This document shows, piece by piece, positions 24,001 to 34,363 of a DNA stretch of 64,000 nucleotides (its first letter is position 1; the number at the start of each line of letters is the position of its first letter). A program made the translations under genes and the position numbers. This DNA comes from Tubulanus polymorphus. Taxonomy: Eukaryota; Nemertea; Palaeonemertea; Tubulaniformes; Tubulanidae. Under the pieces are notes generated by a model. The model saw only the letters and a list, made by a program, of their open reading frames with translations. It did not search any database and was not told where the DNA came from. The DNA is taken from assembly GCF_964204645.1 (NCBI RefSeq), contig NC_134027.1, positions 22,556,485 through 22,620,484 of the forward strand, in the 5' to 3' direction.

Positions 24001-26641
24001 TATAATCCTATTGTTCCAAATGAATTAAGAATTCCTGAGTATCCCATTTTTAAATAATTTCCCAAAAAGAAAAACTCTCCCTTGTAAAATACTACTGGGA
24101 TGTCAACATTGTAGCGATGACTGGTTGATGATAAAGGTACCTTAAAGAATAATTGCTGAAATTGCCCTTGGGCAAGCAATTGACATCCCAAAACTATGCT
24201 CTGTGAAATATACTTCCTAAATATCTCCCGAATTGAAGGAAAACCCGATCAAATTCCAAAATATTTCCAGGCAATTTTATCTGAAATCTGAAAGTTTTTC
24301 CCGATTTCCCAGTACTGTGGGATTCATGAATCCGATAAGAAATTAAAGTAAAACATCATTACAAAAAACTTCAGGGCACGTATCAAGTAGAAAATTAATC
24401 AGCGGGATTAATAGTTTCATAAGTAATCTAGGACCGATGAAATCAATGCGATTTATGCATAGATCGACCATCGAAAACGATTTAACTCATTCAGATTAAG
24501 TCTGACACGAACTTACTTTTCATTGTGTTTATTTGCGGTCGATAACGAATATTCTAACAGCACTATTTGACCCGGATAATGACTACAAAGTTCACCGTTC
24601 GCATTATCAACCACCTGAAAATAGACGAAATACACATGTTGTTTAGTTGTAATCAATTCAGCGAAGAGATTAAAAAACTCATGATCGATAAAGTTGTTTA
24701 GAAAGACGAAAAAAAGTAGAACAAATGTCAACATTTAGAATGTGACTTCATCCCGGCTGTTCATGTGACATCACAGTAATGGCCATAACCGTAAACGTTT
24801 CAATCGAATGATAGTAAAGGGACAATATGTCAGGGTTGAGAGTTCCTTTTGAGAAAAAAAAGTCGCGGCATTAAACATTTCTGTTTAAGTGATAATACTC
24901 ACGGTATATTTGTAGTCTTTTCCGAAAAGTTGTAGACAATGTTTCTGAATTTTCTCAGCCTGTCAGGTATAGAAAAAGAACCGATCATTAGGTATAGGTC
25001 GGGAAAACTTAAGAGAGTAATTCTAGGATAAATGTTTTTCGTAAAGATCTCCTTCTTCATATCGAAGGACCTGATCTGTTTAAGCTCCCGGCCCAAATAT
25101 TTGAAAAATGTAATTCATGACATAATTGTCTAAGGTGTATGAAGTGAGTTCGTTCTGTAAGCACCCAGCAATACTCGAACCAACTTGTCACTACACGCTG
25201 ATAGTGGATCGTCATGCCTCGGTCATCCTAGTCTAGTACCTAGCCGTCGTTCTACAAACAACGTTGTTGTTGGGAACCGGTAACAACAACTGGTATTCAG
25301 ACTACGGTCATCCTTATAACCATATAACTCAAATCAAATTTGATTTGAGTTCTATGTTATAACCGAGATGACACATTTACACGCCTTATCTCACCGGAGC
25401 TACGAATATCGTTTTTATTGGATAATTAAGTGACAACAATCATTCATTCATTGACCTAAGACATTTCCCTGATCGTTCTAGAACCAAGAACCTTAGTGTC
25501 TGACGTAACACAGACACTAAGACACGAACAATATTTTCTCGATACTGTGACTTAAAGCCACTGGAAATCCAGTTTCACGAAACCGATTGAGAAAAATAAA
25601 CTATCATTACAAACCGCACACATTCAGTTTTCTTATTATTTTATTCATTCGCATGTTCCTTCATCATAGTCCGTGTTTGATGCAATATAGATGCAGAAAT
25701 AGCAAAAATGACACCATTTTTTCACTTTGAAACTAGGTATTTTAACACTGTAGTTCGTTAGCAACAAGACAAATTGAGCGATGCGTGTCTCATCGCTAAA
25801 CAGCGCATCATTTTTGTATCTTAAATTTAATCGTACTAAAATCAGATTTATCGTCAAAATGCTGTAACGAACAAACGTAAGACGTTATAAGGTTAGTTTA
25901 GATAGTTTATTTATCAAAATCGGTTGTTTATTTGCCGAGATATCGCAACACAGACAAAAAAGCCGGTCCTGCTTGTTACCGAGATGATGTAATTTACCGA
26001 GATGAACCGAGATGACATGTTATATAACATGTTTATTTATTCCTTATCGATTTTAACACTTGAAATCATATTCTATCAGTAATAAATACCTGCTGCAGTC
26101 ATATTTTACATATTTTGTCGGATATTTTTGTAAAAAAATAACATTTAACTTTACTGAGATGAGATCGTCGATCAATCGAATTCAATAAAATTTCATTGAT
26201 AACCGAGATGATGTATTTGAAGTCAATATTTTTTCTACAAAATTTCCGGCAAATTATGTAAAATATGACTCTAGAAGGTATTTATTACTGATGTAACATG
26301 ATTTCAAGTGTTAGACCGGTTAAGGAATTAATACAAAAATGCTATACTTCATGTTATCTCGGTAATATGTGTCATCTAGGTTATAAGGAGGACCCAAAAA
26401 AGCCGCAAAAAATTCTGGTCGGCAACTGTACAGTGAATTTGAATGAACGTGTCTGGGTCTCTGGGTACACTATTGTAGAGCAACGTAGATCACTGTGGAG
26501 ACAACCACTGTCAGGACTGGTCGAAGACGTAATCTAACTCACGTTCAAGTCGTTTTCTCTCGGTTTGTAAATGGTTTTCGACGAATGTTCGATCAGATTT
26601 CGTAGATCATCGACGCGCACCAGTTCGGGGAACTCCGACAT
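15007..26641 (-). CDS. MTMR14: Myotubularin-related protein 14 (phosphoinositide 3-phosphatase), complete
   Basis: Eighteen coding exons in one continuous frame: 26641-26543, 24959-24903, 24614-24517, 23905-23797, 23214-23139, 22902-22863, 22334-22212, 21186-21042, 20131-20054, 19946-19883, 19062-18900, 18592-18556, 18439-18375, 18204-18146, 17915-17762, 17364-17200, 16036-15926 and 15190-15007. Total 1827 nt, 608 residues. The catalytic Cys-x5-Arg motif HCISGWDRT is in the exon at 19062-18900. Other blocks expected of MTMR14 are present: HYPGQIVLLEY, EIYGRSGFDFFFSG, KFGMNVTSSEKVD, PFPGCEFFKEW, RLSKGEEIFFFCF, and the C-terminal GLLDQFAEKVGFR. The family removes the 3-phosphate of PI3P and PI(3,5)P2 and restrains autophagy. 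A Ser-rich region precedes the tail. The ATG at 26641 is the first that fits; an in-frame upstream ATG near 26725 would add about 28 residues. Confidence 0.95.
15290..15915. repeat. Decayed minisatellite with core 'ccagttccacagttgtg'
   Basis: About ten imperfect copies of a roughly 40-50 bp unit with the core 'ccagttccacagttgtgtgg' followed by 'gtttaatt', in the intron before the last MTMR14 exon. The same core recurs at 61545-61755 and, reversed, at 62415-62610, so it belongs to a dispersed family. Confidence 0.75.
16070..17045. repeat. Minisatellite with ~41 bp unit in an MTMR14 intron
   Basis: Repeated units contain 'gaatattgaaacattagata', then either 'ttggtaaatgcc' or 'tccataaatgcc', then 'tgccctttag'. 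Roughly sixteen to eighteen copies are visible. The array is split by the MITE at 16242-16537. Confidence 0.85.
16242..16537. mobile_element. piggyBac-like MITE, family A, inserted in a minisatellite
   Basis: TTAA at both ends, termini CCCTTTCAGTGCGTC and GCACTGAAAGGG, 296 bp. It interrupts the 41-bp repeat array cleanly, with the array continuing on both sides. Confidence 0.9.
17446..17741. mobile_element. piggyBac-like MITE, family A, next to an MTMR14 splice donor
   Basis: Begins TTAACCCTATCAGTGCGTC and ends GCACTGAAAGGGTT, where the right-hand TTAA has mutated. It lies about 20 bp from the donor of the minus-strand exon ending at 17762. Confidence 0.85.
20271..20518. mobile_element. Palindromic foldback element
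   Basis: A 248-bp near-perfect inverted repeat with arms of about 115 bp. It starts 'ataaatgaggaaatcccaca' and ends with the complement. Internal blocks include 'gatgatggctgtt' and 'cagccgaaacgt'. It lies in an MTMR14 intron and has no coding capacity. Confidence 0.85.
20899..20990 (-). mobile_element. tRNA-derived SINE head
   Basis: On the minus strand, 'ggttagctcagtttgttgag' resembles a tRNA A box and 'ggttcgaaacc' a B box, about 35-40 bp apart. The sequence does not fold as an intact tRNA by inspection, so a SINE is more likely than a tRNA gene. Confidence 0.6.
21251..21550. mobile_element. Short DNA transposon with CAGCGGCGGATCCAG ends
   Basis: Terminal inverted repeats CAGCGGCGGATCCAG and CTGGATCCGCCGCTG bound exactly 300 bp, with a similar 'ctatc' on both flanks. 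It has no coding capacity and sits in an MTMR14 intron. Related copies are at 53310-53668 and, decayed, at about 11815-12075. Confidence 0.8.
22380..22795. repeat. Tandem array with ~50 bp unit resembling a tRNA-SINE B-box segment
   Basis: Six or more degenerate units carry 'gatttgaacctgatg', then 'gtgagactctgccac', then 'attcctccctc'. The core is close to the reverse complement of the SINE-like sequence at 31148-31228. Confidence 0.65.
25363..26383. mobile_element. ~1 kb non-autonomous element with inverted ends
   Basis: The left end 'ttataaccgagatgacaca' is mirrored by 'tgtgtcatctaggttataa' at the right end. Inside, about 26045-26110 pairs with 26240-26315 (shared 'agtaataaatacct' and 'gtcatattttacat' blocks in opposite orientation). 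'ccgagatga' recurs internally. It sits in MTMR14 intron 1. Confidence 0.7.
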
Positions 26642-28042
26642 TTCGCAGTTCACTCTAGCCCCGTCTCGTCGTCGGTCCTGGCTTGGTTGTATCTGTCTAT
26701 CCGGTAAAACAGCCCTCAAAAACAAGTCACGAGCGTCAATTCGATGTTAACATGTTGTTGTTTTCCTTTCAGCTGTCAATTTTTCGTGTTTCCCACAATC
26801 GCCGCTAGCACCGCCTACCGGAATATCGTGTCACGGCTGTCACTAAACTCCGGATTTCGAATTGTATGAAATTCAAATTAACTTTTATTTCTATAAGATC
26901 TTTATTGATTCTACCATGTACGGATACAGCGGCCAGGAAGAAGACTGCTTGACTGTCCATTCTGCACCACCTGCATTCGCAGTCGGTGGAGACCGGCAGC
27001 CAGTCTAAATAGTCAGGATGCCGTCAAAGCAAGTGCCCTCTCAAAAAGTCTTGAATAAAAACGAAAAACAGGCCCAAGATTTCAAATCTACCGGACCGCG
27101 AACCCTCAAGTTTTTGTAATGAAATTGGAATCTTGAAGCAAACGGCATCCGGTCCCGGTCCCGAATCGAACGGTATTTCTCGAACGGCACTAAATTAATG
27201 AAGCTGTATAGGCCTGTATTGAAGATGACAATTTAGTCATAGTGTTCGCATCAATGTAATACATGTATATTCGCTACAAGAATTCAATCTTTCGTTCTAT
27301 TCTCAATTCAACACGTAAGTGAAATCTCGCTTACCGGTGTTTGGTTTGCTGAAAACAATTCGTTGATGGGCTGAGGGGCCACTATTTTCTAACGGATGAA
27401 TTATATTCCGGCGTTTAAAGTTTTTTGCTTAACCTAGGTTTAATTTGTTTACGGTTCTATGGTGGAAGCAATGCTGCAAGTATCCACAACACGGTTCGTT
27501 CAATAAGGTGAGACTCGTTTTTTCGGAGCATTCATTACATTTCTTCGTTCGTTTGAATATTTTTCAGATCATGTTTGTGGCCGCTACAATATAATTCTAA
27601 CGTGGGCCTAGAGGGGATGTCTGAACTGCTGTATATCACAAAAAAACCTAACGATGAAAATTGGTTTCAGTGTCTAACTAAAGCCACAAATTGAAAAATT
27701 AGGTTTGGGAGTACGTTTTTCAGAACACAACTGTACACCTGGGTCCGACCCCACAACACCGAGAGGAATGGAATGAAATACATACACAACGGGGTACCTT
27801 ATTTCGTCTTTACTTTTATACATATAGTTATATTTTCAATATCATAAAAAAGGGAGTTTGCCATTGCAAATTTATTACAGTTTCTTTACTGCTATACATG
27901 AAGCTATACAAATTAAGTTCTACACTTGTTTTTAGCCTCCATCGCTTTTCAGCTCACCATCGATTGATTTTCATTTCGGTGAAGTTGGATTCAAATTGAC
28001 TTTCACTTGCTCATCATCGTCGCATGAATAAATAATAAATGG
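26642..28042. other. Upstream region of MTMR14, no gene recognised
   Basis: Probably holds the MTMR14 5' UTR and promoter on the minus strand, directly next to the ATG at 26641. No open frame with coding character and no clear repeat unit were seen in the rest. Confidence 0.4.
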
Positions 28043-28180
28043 CAGTGGTAAGTGCTTGGTACATACGCGTGTTCCCTGTGGCCTTCTATAAATTAAGCGT
28101 ATTCTCTTACACGAAAACACACTCGAGGAGACGAGCCACCGTGGAACTAGTCAACATCAGGAAAAGGTATGGAAAATTTA
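28043..28180 (+). promoter_or_regulatory. Promoter and first-exon module a of peptide gene 1
   Basis: Contains the shared block GTGCTTGGTACATAC at 28052-28066 and a TATA box (tataaa) at 28087-28092. The first-exon-like stretch ends 'catcaggaaaag' before a gtatgg donor. The same order of block, TATA, short leader and donor precedes peptide genes 2 and 3. A TSS is expected near 28115-28120 by spacing. Confidence 0.65.
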
Positions 28181-28319
28181 GAAAACCATAAAGCCGCAAA
28201 GTAGTGGTCTGAACTATAGGAACCTATACAAGATATTTTACTCTCCTCCATTCGAATCGAATACGTAGCTTGTCACAAACCGATAGGCCACTATAGGCCC
28301 ACTCATTCCTGGTGAGAAC

Positions 28320-28431
28320 ATTTTTTGATACTGGCATGGACAAATTGAGTACAGTCTCATCCTTTACCCTAAATGCTGAGACGAGTGAAACACTTAACAA
28401 CGTGAAATCATATAGTCTGCATCAGAAAAAA
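28320..28431 (+). other. Second, TATA-less first-exon module b of peptide gene 1
   Basis: Matches the leader exon of peptide gene 2 ('gctgagacgagtgaaac', 'tatagtctgcatcagaaaaa') and ends at a consensus donor gtaagt at 28432. The position of the TATA box is mutated ('gacaaattgag'). It may be an alternative first exon used with the upstream module, or the main leader exon. Confidence 0.55.
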
Positions 28432-28814
28432 GTAAGTGAAAATAAGTATAGCCGCTAAGCAGCGTTTACGGTTTTTTCGCGTTGATAATATTCCCATCCG
28501 AAATAAGTGATCTTAACCCACACTGACTCATTCAATATCGCATCGGTAAATCTACAGATTAGAGTATTCGAGAGGATGCGAAATACAGGAATATTACTCT
28601 TAATTTCAAAGCGCTACTTTCCTGACAGTGTTTTATCTATCAATGATGGTATCAGTCTCATGGCAATGCTAGAATTTTGGCCATGCTTTGAAATACAGAA
28701 TCGGTTTGTAAATTGTTGTCAGCCCAATGGAATTTTTTCGCTCTTATCGGGAGAACTACATTCAGATGATTACAAAAAATATGAACTTTTCAAATGTATT
28801 TTTTCAGACCTAGA

Positions 28815-29224
28815 ATGTTGAGTAAGTATATAATCATATGTATGTGCGTATAAGTTATGTCGTCAGTATACGAATGTATTGTTATAGTACGTAGCATAAC
28901 CGTCATCAGACGTACGTGTCTCCTAGGGTATAAGGCTTCGTACTATGTCAGCTTCATAAATCGGATATGAATACCATATTTTGTTAGCTATTATCCTTCA
29001 CTATTCTTTCTAAGTTTTTTTGATTTCATATGATATAATTTGGAAAAAAAATGTTTTTAACGTTCTTTCAATTTCTTTCAGGTCAACTGATTACATTCGC
29101 GCTTCTGTTTTGCGTCATCTTTGCGTCGGTCTTGACCCAGGCCGCGGTCGCTGAAAGAAAGGACAGAGTGAGGAGCAGATTGCGCAGAGGTTGGGATTGG
29201 AGTAGCACCCAAACATGGGGATAA
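28815..29224 (+). CDS. Secreted peptide precursor 1, amidation-type C-terminus
   Basis: Coding parts are 28815-28821 (ATGTTGA, then a gtaagt donor) and 29082-29224, giving 49 residues. Residues 1-26 form a signal peptide (MLSQLITFALLFCVIFASVL...). Residues 27-38 (ERKDRVRSRLRR) are a charged spacer ending in a furin/prohormone-convertase type RLRR. Residues 39-49 (GWDWSSTQTWG) end in Gly before TAA, which would give a C-terminal Trp-amide. A 5' leader exon lies at about 28330-28431 (or 28115-28180). The exon structure and first 38 residues match two other precursors in this window. A neuropeptide-like signal or Trp-containing antimicrobial peptide are both possible. The W-x5-W-amide ending recalls myoinhibitory peptides, but the sister genes lack it. 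No known family is recognised. Confidence 0.8.
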
Positions 29225-29814
29225 GGCCGTTAGAATAGACCATGCACTGACCGATATCAATCTCGTTTTCTTAAATTTCGTTGCTGTACTTGGTGAAAAT
29301 ATCAGCTGTTCCTCTTTGGCTAAAGGCGAAAAGAATCCAACATAATGTATTATATTTGTCTTTCAAGTCATCTTTAAGCCAATTGGCGAATGATTCTTTT
29401 AGAACATTTCTACATATTTAATTTGGAAAAAGCGGTTAAACGACAGACACAGAGTCAGGTAGATCAGTCTAATATATATGATTTAACGTACTTGCAAATA
29501 TCTACTCCAAAATAATATATTACAAACACGTGTAGATTAAATGAGATATTCACTTAAACAGAGACAATTCAATGCATACATTACAAGTAGTACTAATGTA
29601 TAGTAGCTTCATCAGGTGAATAAGTGATGATGAATCTATTATAGTGCATTAGGTAGCGAAAGCTCGTGAGTCTCGTCGTATATATTCTACACCCGGTGAC
29701 ACGGTCTTCTCCACGAATCTGAATAAACTGGTTCATCTCTCGCGTCATAGATATCGTCATCGTAACGAAATAAATTGCGTCCTCGCTGTGAACGTATATA
29801 TCTTTTGATCTCTA
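29225..29814. other. 3' flank of peptide gene 1
   Basis: AT-rich, no gene seen. At about 29600-29625 it holds 'tagcttcatcaggtgaataa', a motif also seen in the palindrome at 39398-39582 and near 48950, so part is repeat-derived. Confidence 0.4.
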
Positions 29815-31070
29815 AAGGCTGGCTTATGTCGACAAGCAACGCGACGCCTACCGACTCCTACCGACGCAACTGAGAGCAACCGCGATCGCATGCTCGTATG
29901 CCAGGGGTCAGGTATCACTCCCGAACTCGCTTCCCACCAGCCTCCTGGCCTCACGAAGCGTGATTTCATCACTAGCGCTGTTGCGCATGACGTCATATAT
30001 CGATTTGCGAAATACTTCCTTGTTCAGTAAAACGTTCGCTGATTGGTCTATTTAACGGGAAAACCAATAGAAGCCTATAGTCGTTTGTTACAAGCGCTGT
30101 GATTGGTACGACCGGATTCTGGTCGGCTAGTAACGACTCCAACGGCTCGTGAGGTCAAGGGGTTCGGCGAACAGCTTTAGCGTAGTGGGTTCGAATCCCT
30201 TGACGGGTGAAGATGCCGCGATCGCAACCAGCCTGGTACCTACGGAAGCCCCTTAGTAACATATGAGTTTTTTTCACAATTTCCACTTATTAAGTCGAAA
30301 TTCGATAGCAACCACGATCGCAGCCCAGCTTATGTCGACTACGCTCCGATTCGCAGCAACTGAGGCCGACTAGCGGGATATGAGATCCTCCCAGTTGCTT
30401 CCCTGCTTATGTCGGTTGCGATTACTAGCAACTGCAACGGCTCAAGTGGTCACATGATAAGCACTTTGAGAATGAATTTGAATTATTAGGAAATATATTT
30501 CTATTAGAAAAGCTATTTAAGACTTTGATCTTTTCGATTCTGTTTTGAATACAATGGCTAGCGACATCTATAAAGATGGCCGCTCACACCATAATTCTAC
30601 AAATTTCGTTTCTAGATCTTCGGTCCAGTGCTCTGCCGTGCTGAAGGTTTGGTTTACGTTTTGAACTACTTGAATTTGAAAGTTTATGAATACGAATACG
30701 AATACGAATATTTATTACGACTAATTACGAATGACGCTAACTAGCGGTGATAATTTGTACTATGTATATGCGGTCTCTCATTGGCTGGAACCCCTGCGCT
30801 CAGTTCCGTCGCGTCGCAGATGAGCTTATGTCGGCTGCGATCGAAAGCAACTGCCTGCCTACCGTAGGCCGGAGTAGAACATGGGCAACTAGCCGGATAC
30901 GGCTTGCGACGAGTCGGTAGGCGTCGCGTTGCCATCGCAAGCCGGCTTAAGTCGAACCGATTGAGGAGCAACTGGCGGCCACTCGTAGGCCGCTAGTTGC
31001 CGCTAATCGGCGATAAACCCAGTTGCGTCGGTAGGCGTCGCGTTGCTTCTCGACATAAGCCAGCCTATAC
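29815..31070. mobile_element. Nested inverted-repeat elements with 'ggcttatgtcg' ends
   Basis: The left end 'aggctggcttatgtcgacaa' is mirrored at 31030-31070. Several internal 'gcttatgtcg ... gcaactg' blocks (30325, 30410, 30825, 30945) suggest nested copies of one short element. No transposase ORF is visible. Confidence 0.6.
30140..30215 (+). mobile_element. tRNA-like segment, probably SINE-derived
   Basis: Contains a B-box-like 'gggttcgaatccctt' followed by 'gacgggtga', which partly pairs with the upstream 'gtcaagggg'. No clear A box or complete cloverleaf was found by eye. Confidence 0.35.
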
Positions 31071-31147
31071 AATCGACCCCCATAACGCCCCCCCCCCCCC
31101 CATATACTGCTTCCCATATACTGCTATCGATATATCGGGGTTGACTC

Positions 31148-31228
31148 GTCCTCCCCGGCAGGGATTCGAACCTGATGGCATCGAGATTGCCACGGTACGA
31201 AACCCTGCCACACTAGACCGAGTGCGCA
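31148..31228 (-). mobile_element. tRNA-derived SINE fragment (minus)
   Basis: The minus strand reads 'actcggtctagtgtggcagg' and then 'ggttcgaatccctgc', giving A- and B-box-like segments. The plus-strand relative at 31382-31474 shares the same core. Confidence 0.5.
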
Positions 31229-31381
31229 GCTACACGCGCAGCTTAGATGATGTCATTATCAGCCAATCAGATATCCCGTTTTATTTTAGCCCGGGTTTTC
31301 CTATTTAAAGTCCGTCCGTGAAATTTACCTCAGCGATTATACGAGCAATCTGATTGGTGCCGCAAAATTTCGCGTGGCAAA

Positions 31382-31474
31382 GCTGAGCATGGACCTGCGC
31401 ACCCGGTCTACTGTGGCAGGGGTTCGTGCCATGGCTGAGTGTAACGATGCCATCATGTTCGAATCCCTGCCGTG
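31382..31474 (+). mobile_element. tRNA-derived SINE fragment (plus)
   Basis: Reads 'cacccggtctactgtggcag' with a B-box-like 'tgttcgaatccctgc' downstream. It is oriented opposite to the copy at 31148-31228. Confidence 0.5.
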
Positions 31475-31890
31475 GGAGGATGGGGTTGACTGTATTTGAT
31501 AGTTTGCTACGCCTATCACATATTTGAGTATTGTGTTAGATTGTGTTAGCATTGATTTTCGACTTGCAGTCAGTCAATTCGTCTCATAAGGGATTATAAT
31601 GAATTTAGTGACAAATGTATTTCTTGAAAAGAATCTAAAGAATTGATTTTGATTCGCTGCCAAAAACGAAAATAGTCCAGATGCTTTCATTTCTAACAAA
31701 TGAATGGTGATTGTATTCAATTCGTATAACCTCACTAAGTGGATATATCAATTCCTTTTACATAAAGCGTTTTCTGGCAATACTGGCAATATTTGTACAC
31801 GGCGACACAACTCATCAGTCCGCCGCATTGCCCGGGTTTGATTTACGAATTAATAAGTTAGAGCCAGTGCATAACGGTTGTGTTGCATTC

Positions 31891-32838
31891 ATGAATTTCA
31901 CACAGATGCGGTTTGGTCGCCCCTTTAGCAGTTACTTCGTCCTCTTGTCTTTGGAGAACCAATTTGGGAGCCACCGTACGGTATCATTGGTCGTACTGCC
32001 TACCCTGTTTCTGTCGGGAGCCTTTGGCAATTCAGCTACTTTCCTGATAATGATAAGTCGCAGATTTCGGAGTTTATCTTACGCTAACTATCTGATCGTT
32101 TTGTCCCTGAGCGATTTTTTGTTTTGCGTCAATCTTACGTTGATGCCCGTTTTACAGTTTGTTCTCTTACACCTAGAATCTGGACCTATATTCTTCGTTA
32201 ATTCATTGATCAGTTGTCAAATGTACGAATTCATAATGGGATTGATATCCGCAAACAGTTCGTGGTTGATAGTAGCTATATCTCTAGAACGTGCGGCGGT
32301 CGTGCTCTTCCCGTTCACATCTCGTTTGATATGTACACCTAGATTCGCCCGATGCGCCATTGTCATTATTTTCGTAGTGGACGCATTAGTAATCGGCATT
32401 CGCCCAGCTCTATTATTGGAATTCTCTGACCAGCTTTTCATGGGATGTTACTTCAAATTATCCGACGAGTCGTCACTTTTTATCACATTTTCCACCTATG
32501 TTTACGTTTTTCCTTTAGCTTTCATAATCGTATCAAATTCTGTGATAATCATTCAGTTATTCAGGGGTTCAGAATTGATTACGGCCGACAAGAAAACTAC
32601 AAAATCAAAACGTACAACAATAATGCTCGTAACAGTTTCACTCGCATTCACTATATTTACACTACCAATTTCTATAAGCATATTCATACCGTTGCCCGCG
32701 GACCAAAAAGTATTTTTGTACGATGTATTCATACAGTTCCAAATGTGTAACTACGTCATCAATTTTTACATATATCTTTTACTGGGACGAGAAATTCGTG
32801 AATATTTCTGTTCAAAAGTTGGCTGTAAAATCAAATAA
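31891..32838 (+). CDS. Class A G-protein-coupled receptor 1
   Basis: Intronless, 315 residues. The start at 31891 (MNFTQMRFGRP) is chosen because the paralogues at 47985 and 57912 begin MNSSLMQIGR and MNLTQMQIGR; an in-frame upstream start near 31711 is not conserved. Seven hydrophobic segments are visible. TM1 has GAFGNSATF, TM2 LSLSD. The TM3 start holds the Cys expected to bond with ECL2 (ISCQMYEF; GCYF). The TM3 end is ERAAVV instead of DRY, TM6 has FTLP instead of CWLP, and TM7 reads NFYIY in place of NPxxY. ICL3 carries the basic block KTTKSKRTT. N-glycosylation (NFT) precedes TM1. It is a rhodopsin-family receptor at the plasma membrane; the ligand is unknown. Peptide gene 1 lies 2.7 kb upstream on the same strand. 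Confidence 0.85.
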   Translation: MNFTQMRFGRPFSSYFVLLSLENQFGSHRTVSLVVLPTLFLSGAFGNSATFLIMISRRFRSLSYANYLIVLSLSDFLFCVNLTLMPVLQFVLLHLESGPIFFVNSLISCQMYEFIMGLISANSSWLIVAISLERAAVVLFPFTSRLICTPRFARCAIVIIFVVDALVIGIRPALLLEFSDQLFMGCYFKLSDESSLFITFSTYVYVFPLAFIIVSNSVIIIQLFRGSELITADKKTTKSKRTTIMLVTVSLAFTIFTLPISISIFIPLPADQKVFLYDVFIQFQMCNYVINFYIYLLLGREIREYFCSKVGCKIK

Positions 32839-32959
32839 CCAATCGAATGACCTAACTTTCGGGTTCGGATTCAAATTCAACCGACACAACTGCACAACTG
32901 GATCACTAGTGAAATACGGGTTCGTTTTCATTCTGGACGCAGATCATGAGCTGATTCAT

Positions 32960-33430
32960 TAAAATCATCCCGCAAGTCCGATCTTTTCTCGGATGAAGCA
33001 GGTTTTACACGATACAAGTCGTAGCGGCGTAACAAATAAGGATCCACCGTCGTACAATACGTCCAGTCTTCAGCGCTTTGAATACTTTCTTTCAAGCGCA
33101 TGTACCAACTTATCATAGAAACCATTCACTCTAACACATAATGAGATGACACTCATATATATCTTTATTTCTGTGTGGCTTTAAGATAAGATTGTGATTC
33201 GCGGGTCTAGATTACCAGGTCGGGATACTAAGATTCTTCCTATCAGATAGGAACAAGATTCGGGACGAGCCAATTTCTAATCATGCATGCAATTTAAATA
33301 CTTGGTTGTTTAACTGGGGCTGTGTCATCGACCTGAAATGAATTCGAAAACGACGGAAGCAATATGATATACGTTTATTTATCAAAAGGAGCTGAAGCAC
33401 GCGCCAGCTGCTGCAAACGGGATAAGTAAA
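32960..33430 (+). repeat. Duplicated downstream module, copy 1
   Basis: Shares ordered blocks with 35955-36380: 'ccgatcttttctcggatgaa', 'aggttttaca', 'gatacaa', 'cgggata', and the terminal block 'gaactgaagcacgccagctg'-type (here 'gagctgaagcacgcgccag'). This supports duplication of the locus as a unit. No coding frame is conserved across the copies. Confidence 0.65.
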
Positions 33431-33594
33431 AATCAATTTGATCATTAATTCTAATAATAAAAATAATTTATTTTTCATTCAACTTAAAGTACAAGATATA
33501 ATAACGACAATAGTGAAGAGAAATAACAGTTAAATGAAGGAAGCAGTGAAAGCCTAGAGGCTGCACAGACTGCACCTGAAAACAATTATAATAA

Positions 33595-33722
33595 CTATAG
33601 CAGTAATAATAAAAATAATAATAATAATTATATTTTTATTATTATTATTATTATTATTAATAATTATGATTATAATTACAATTATGATTATAATTATAAT
33701 TATAATTATAATTATAATTTAA
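33595..33722. repeat. AT-rich microsatellite
   Basis: Runs of aat and att trinucleotides followed by 'attataattataatt'-type repeats; able to fold back on itself. Confidence 0.9.
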
Positions 33723-34214
33723 CTTTTCATATACATTCGATCTTCTAATCGATTTCAAATGTCCCCTTGATCGACTGTTAAGCTGGGGAAAACGCCAAAG
33801 CAATCCGGCATGGTTAAATCATCGGAGGCTGCAGCAAAAGTCATAAAACTTTGCGAAAAAACTATATCGGAAAATGGGGAATCTACTGGTAGTTGAATAT
33901 GGAACTTTCTTTTTTGTCGGTGGTTTCAAAGAATAGTCAACGGTGAAATTATCACCAATGGAAAAGTCTATTGTGAAACTGTCGCCATCGGGGTTTGATT
34001 TTCACCGGCGATTACAGTTCAGACTGTGGATTTCGCTATGAAAATCTATAGAAATCAGTATGCTGTACATGATTTGGGCATTCGGATCGCGCTTCCTGCA
34101 TCAGCTGTATTCCCATGAATTGAATTGCAATTTGGTGTTTTGGTCAAGTTGGAGTCATATTGCTTTTTCTCGCTCGTCATTGACAAATGAACAAATACAA
34201 ACCGCACCCTGTAA

Positions 34215-34363
34215 GTGCTTGGTACACACACTCGTTCAATACTGGCATGCTGGCAACTATAAATCAAGTATATCAGTACCAACCTGTACCCTAAACCGGG
34301 AACACGCCGAGACGAGAGTGAAACCACACCACACCGTGAAACTATAGTCTGCATCAGAAAAAA
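34215..34363 (+). promoter_or_regulatory. Promoter and leader exon of peptide gene 2
   Basis: Block GTGCTTGGTACACACA at 34215-34230 and tataaa at 34258-34263. The leader exon starts at roughly 34288 and ends 'ctgcatcagaaaaaa' at 34363 before gtaagt. The spacing matches peptide genes 1 and 3. The intronic block 'tagccgcaaagcagcg' follows at about 34380-34403. Confidence 0.7.

Noticed and set aside
26298-26537. 79-codon frame (+)
   Set aside because: Mostly inside the inverted-repeat element ending at 26383, and it runs into the antisense of MTMR14 exon 1.
28507-28821. 104-codon open frame (+) between peptide 1 leader and coding exon
   Set aside because: It overlaps the ATGTTGA exon in another frame, and the homologous intron of peptide gene 2 shares nucleotide blocks ('actactttcc-gac') without an open frame.
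30140-31474. True tRNA genes
   Set aside because: B boxes are clear, but no complete cloverleaf could be drawn and related copies are repeated, so SINE-derived.
31711-31890. Longer N-terminus for GPCR 1
   Set aside because: The paralogues start at the position equal to 31891 (MNxxxMQIGR); the upstream 60 codons have no match in them.
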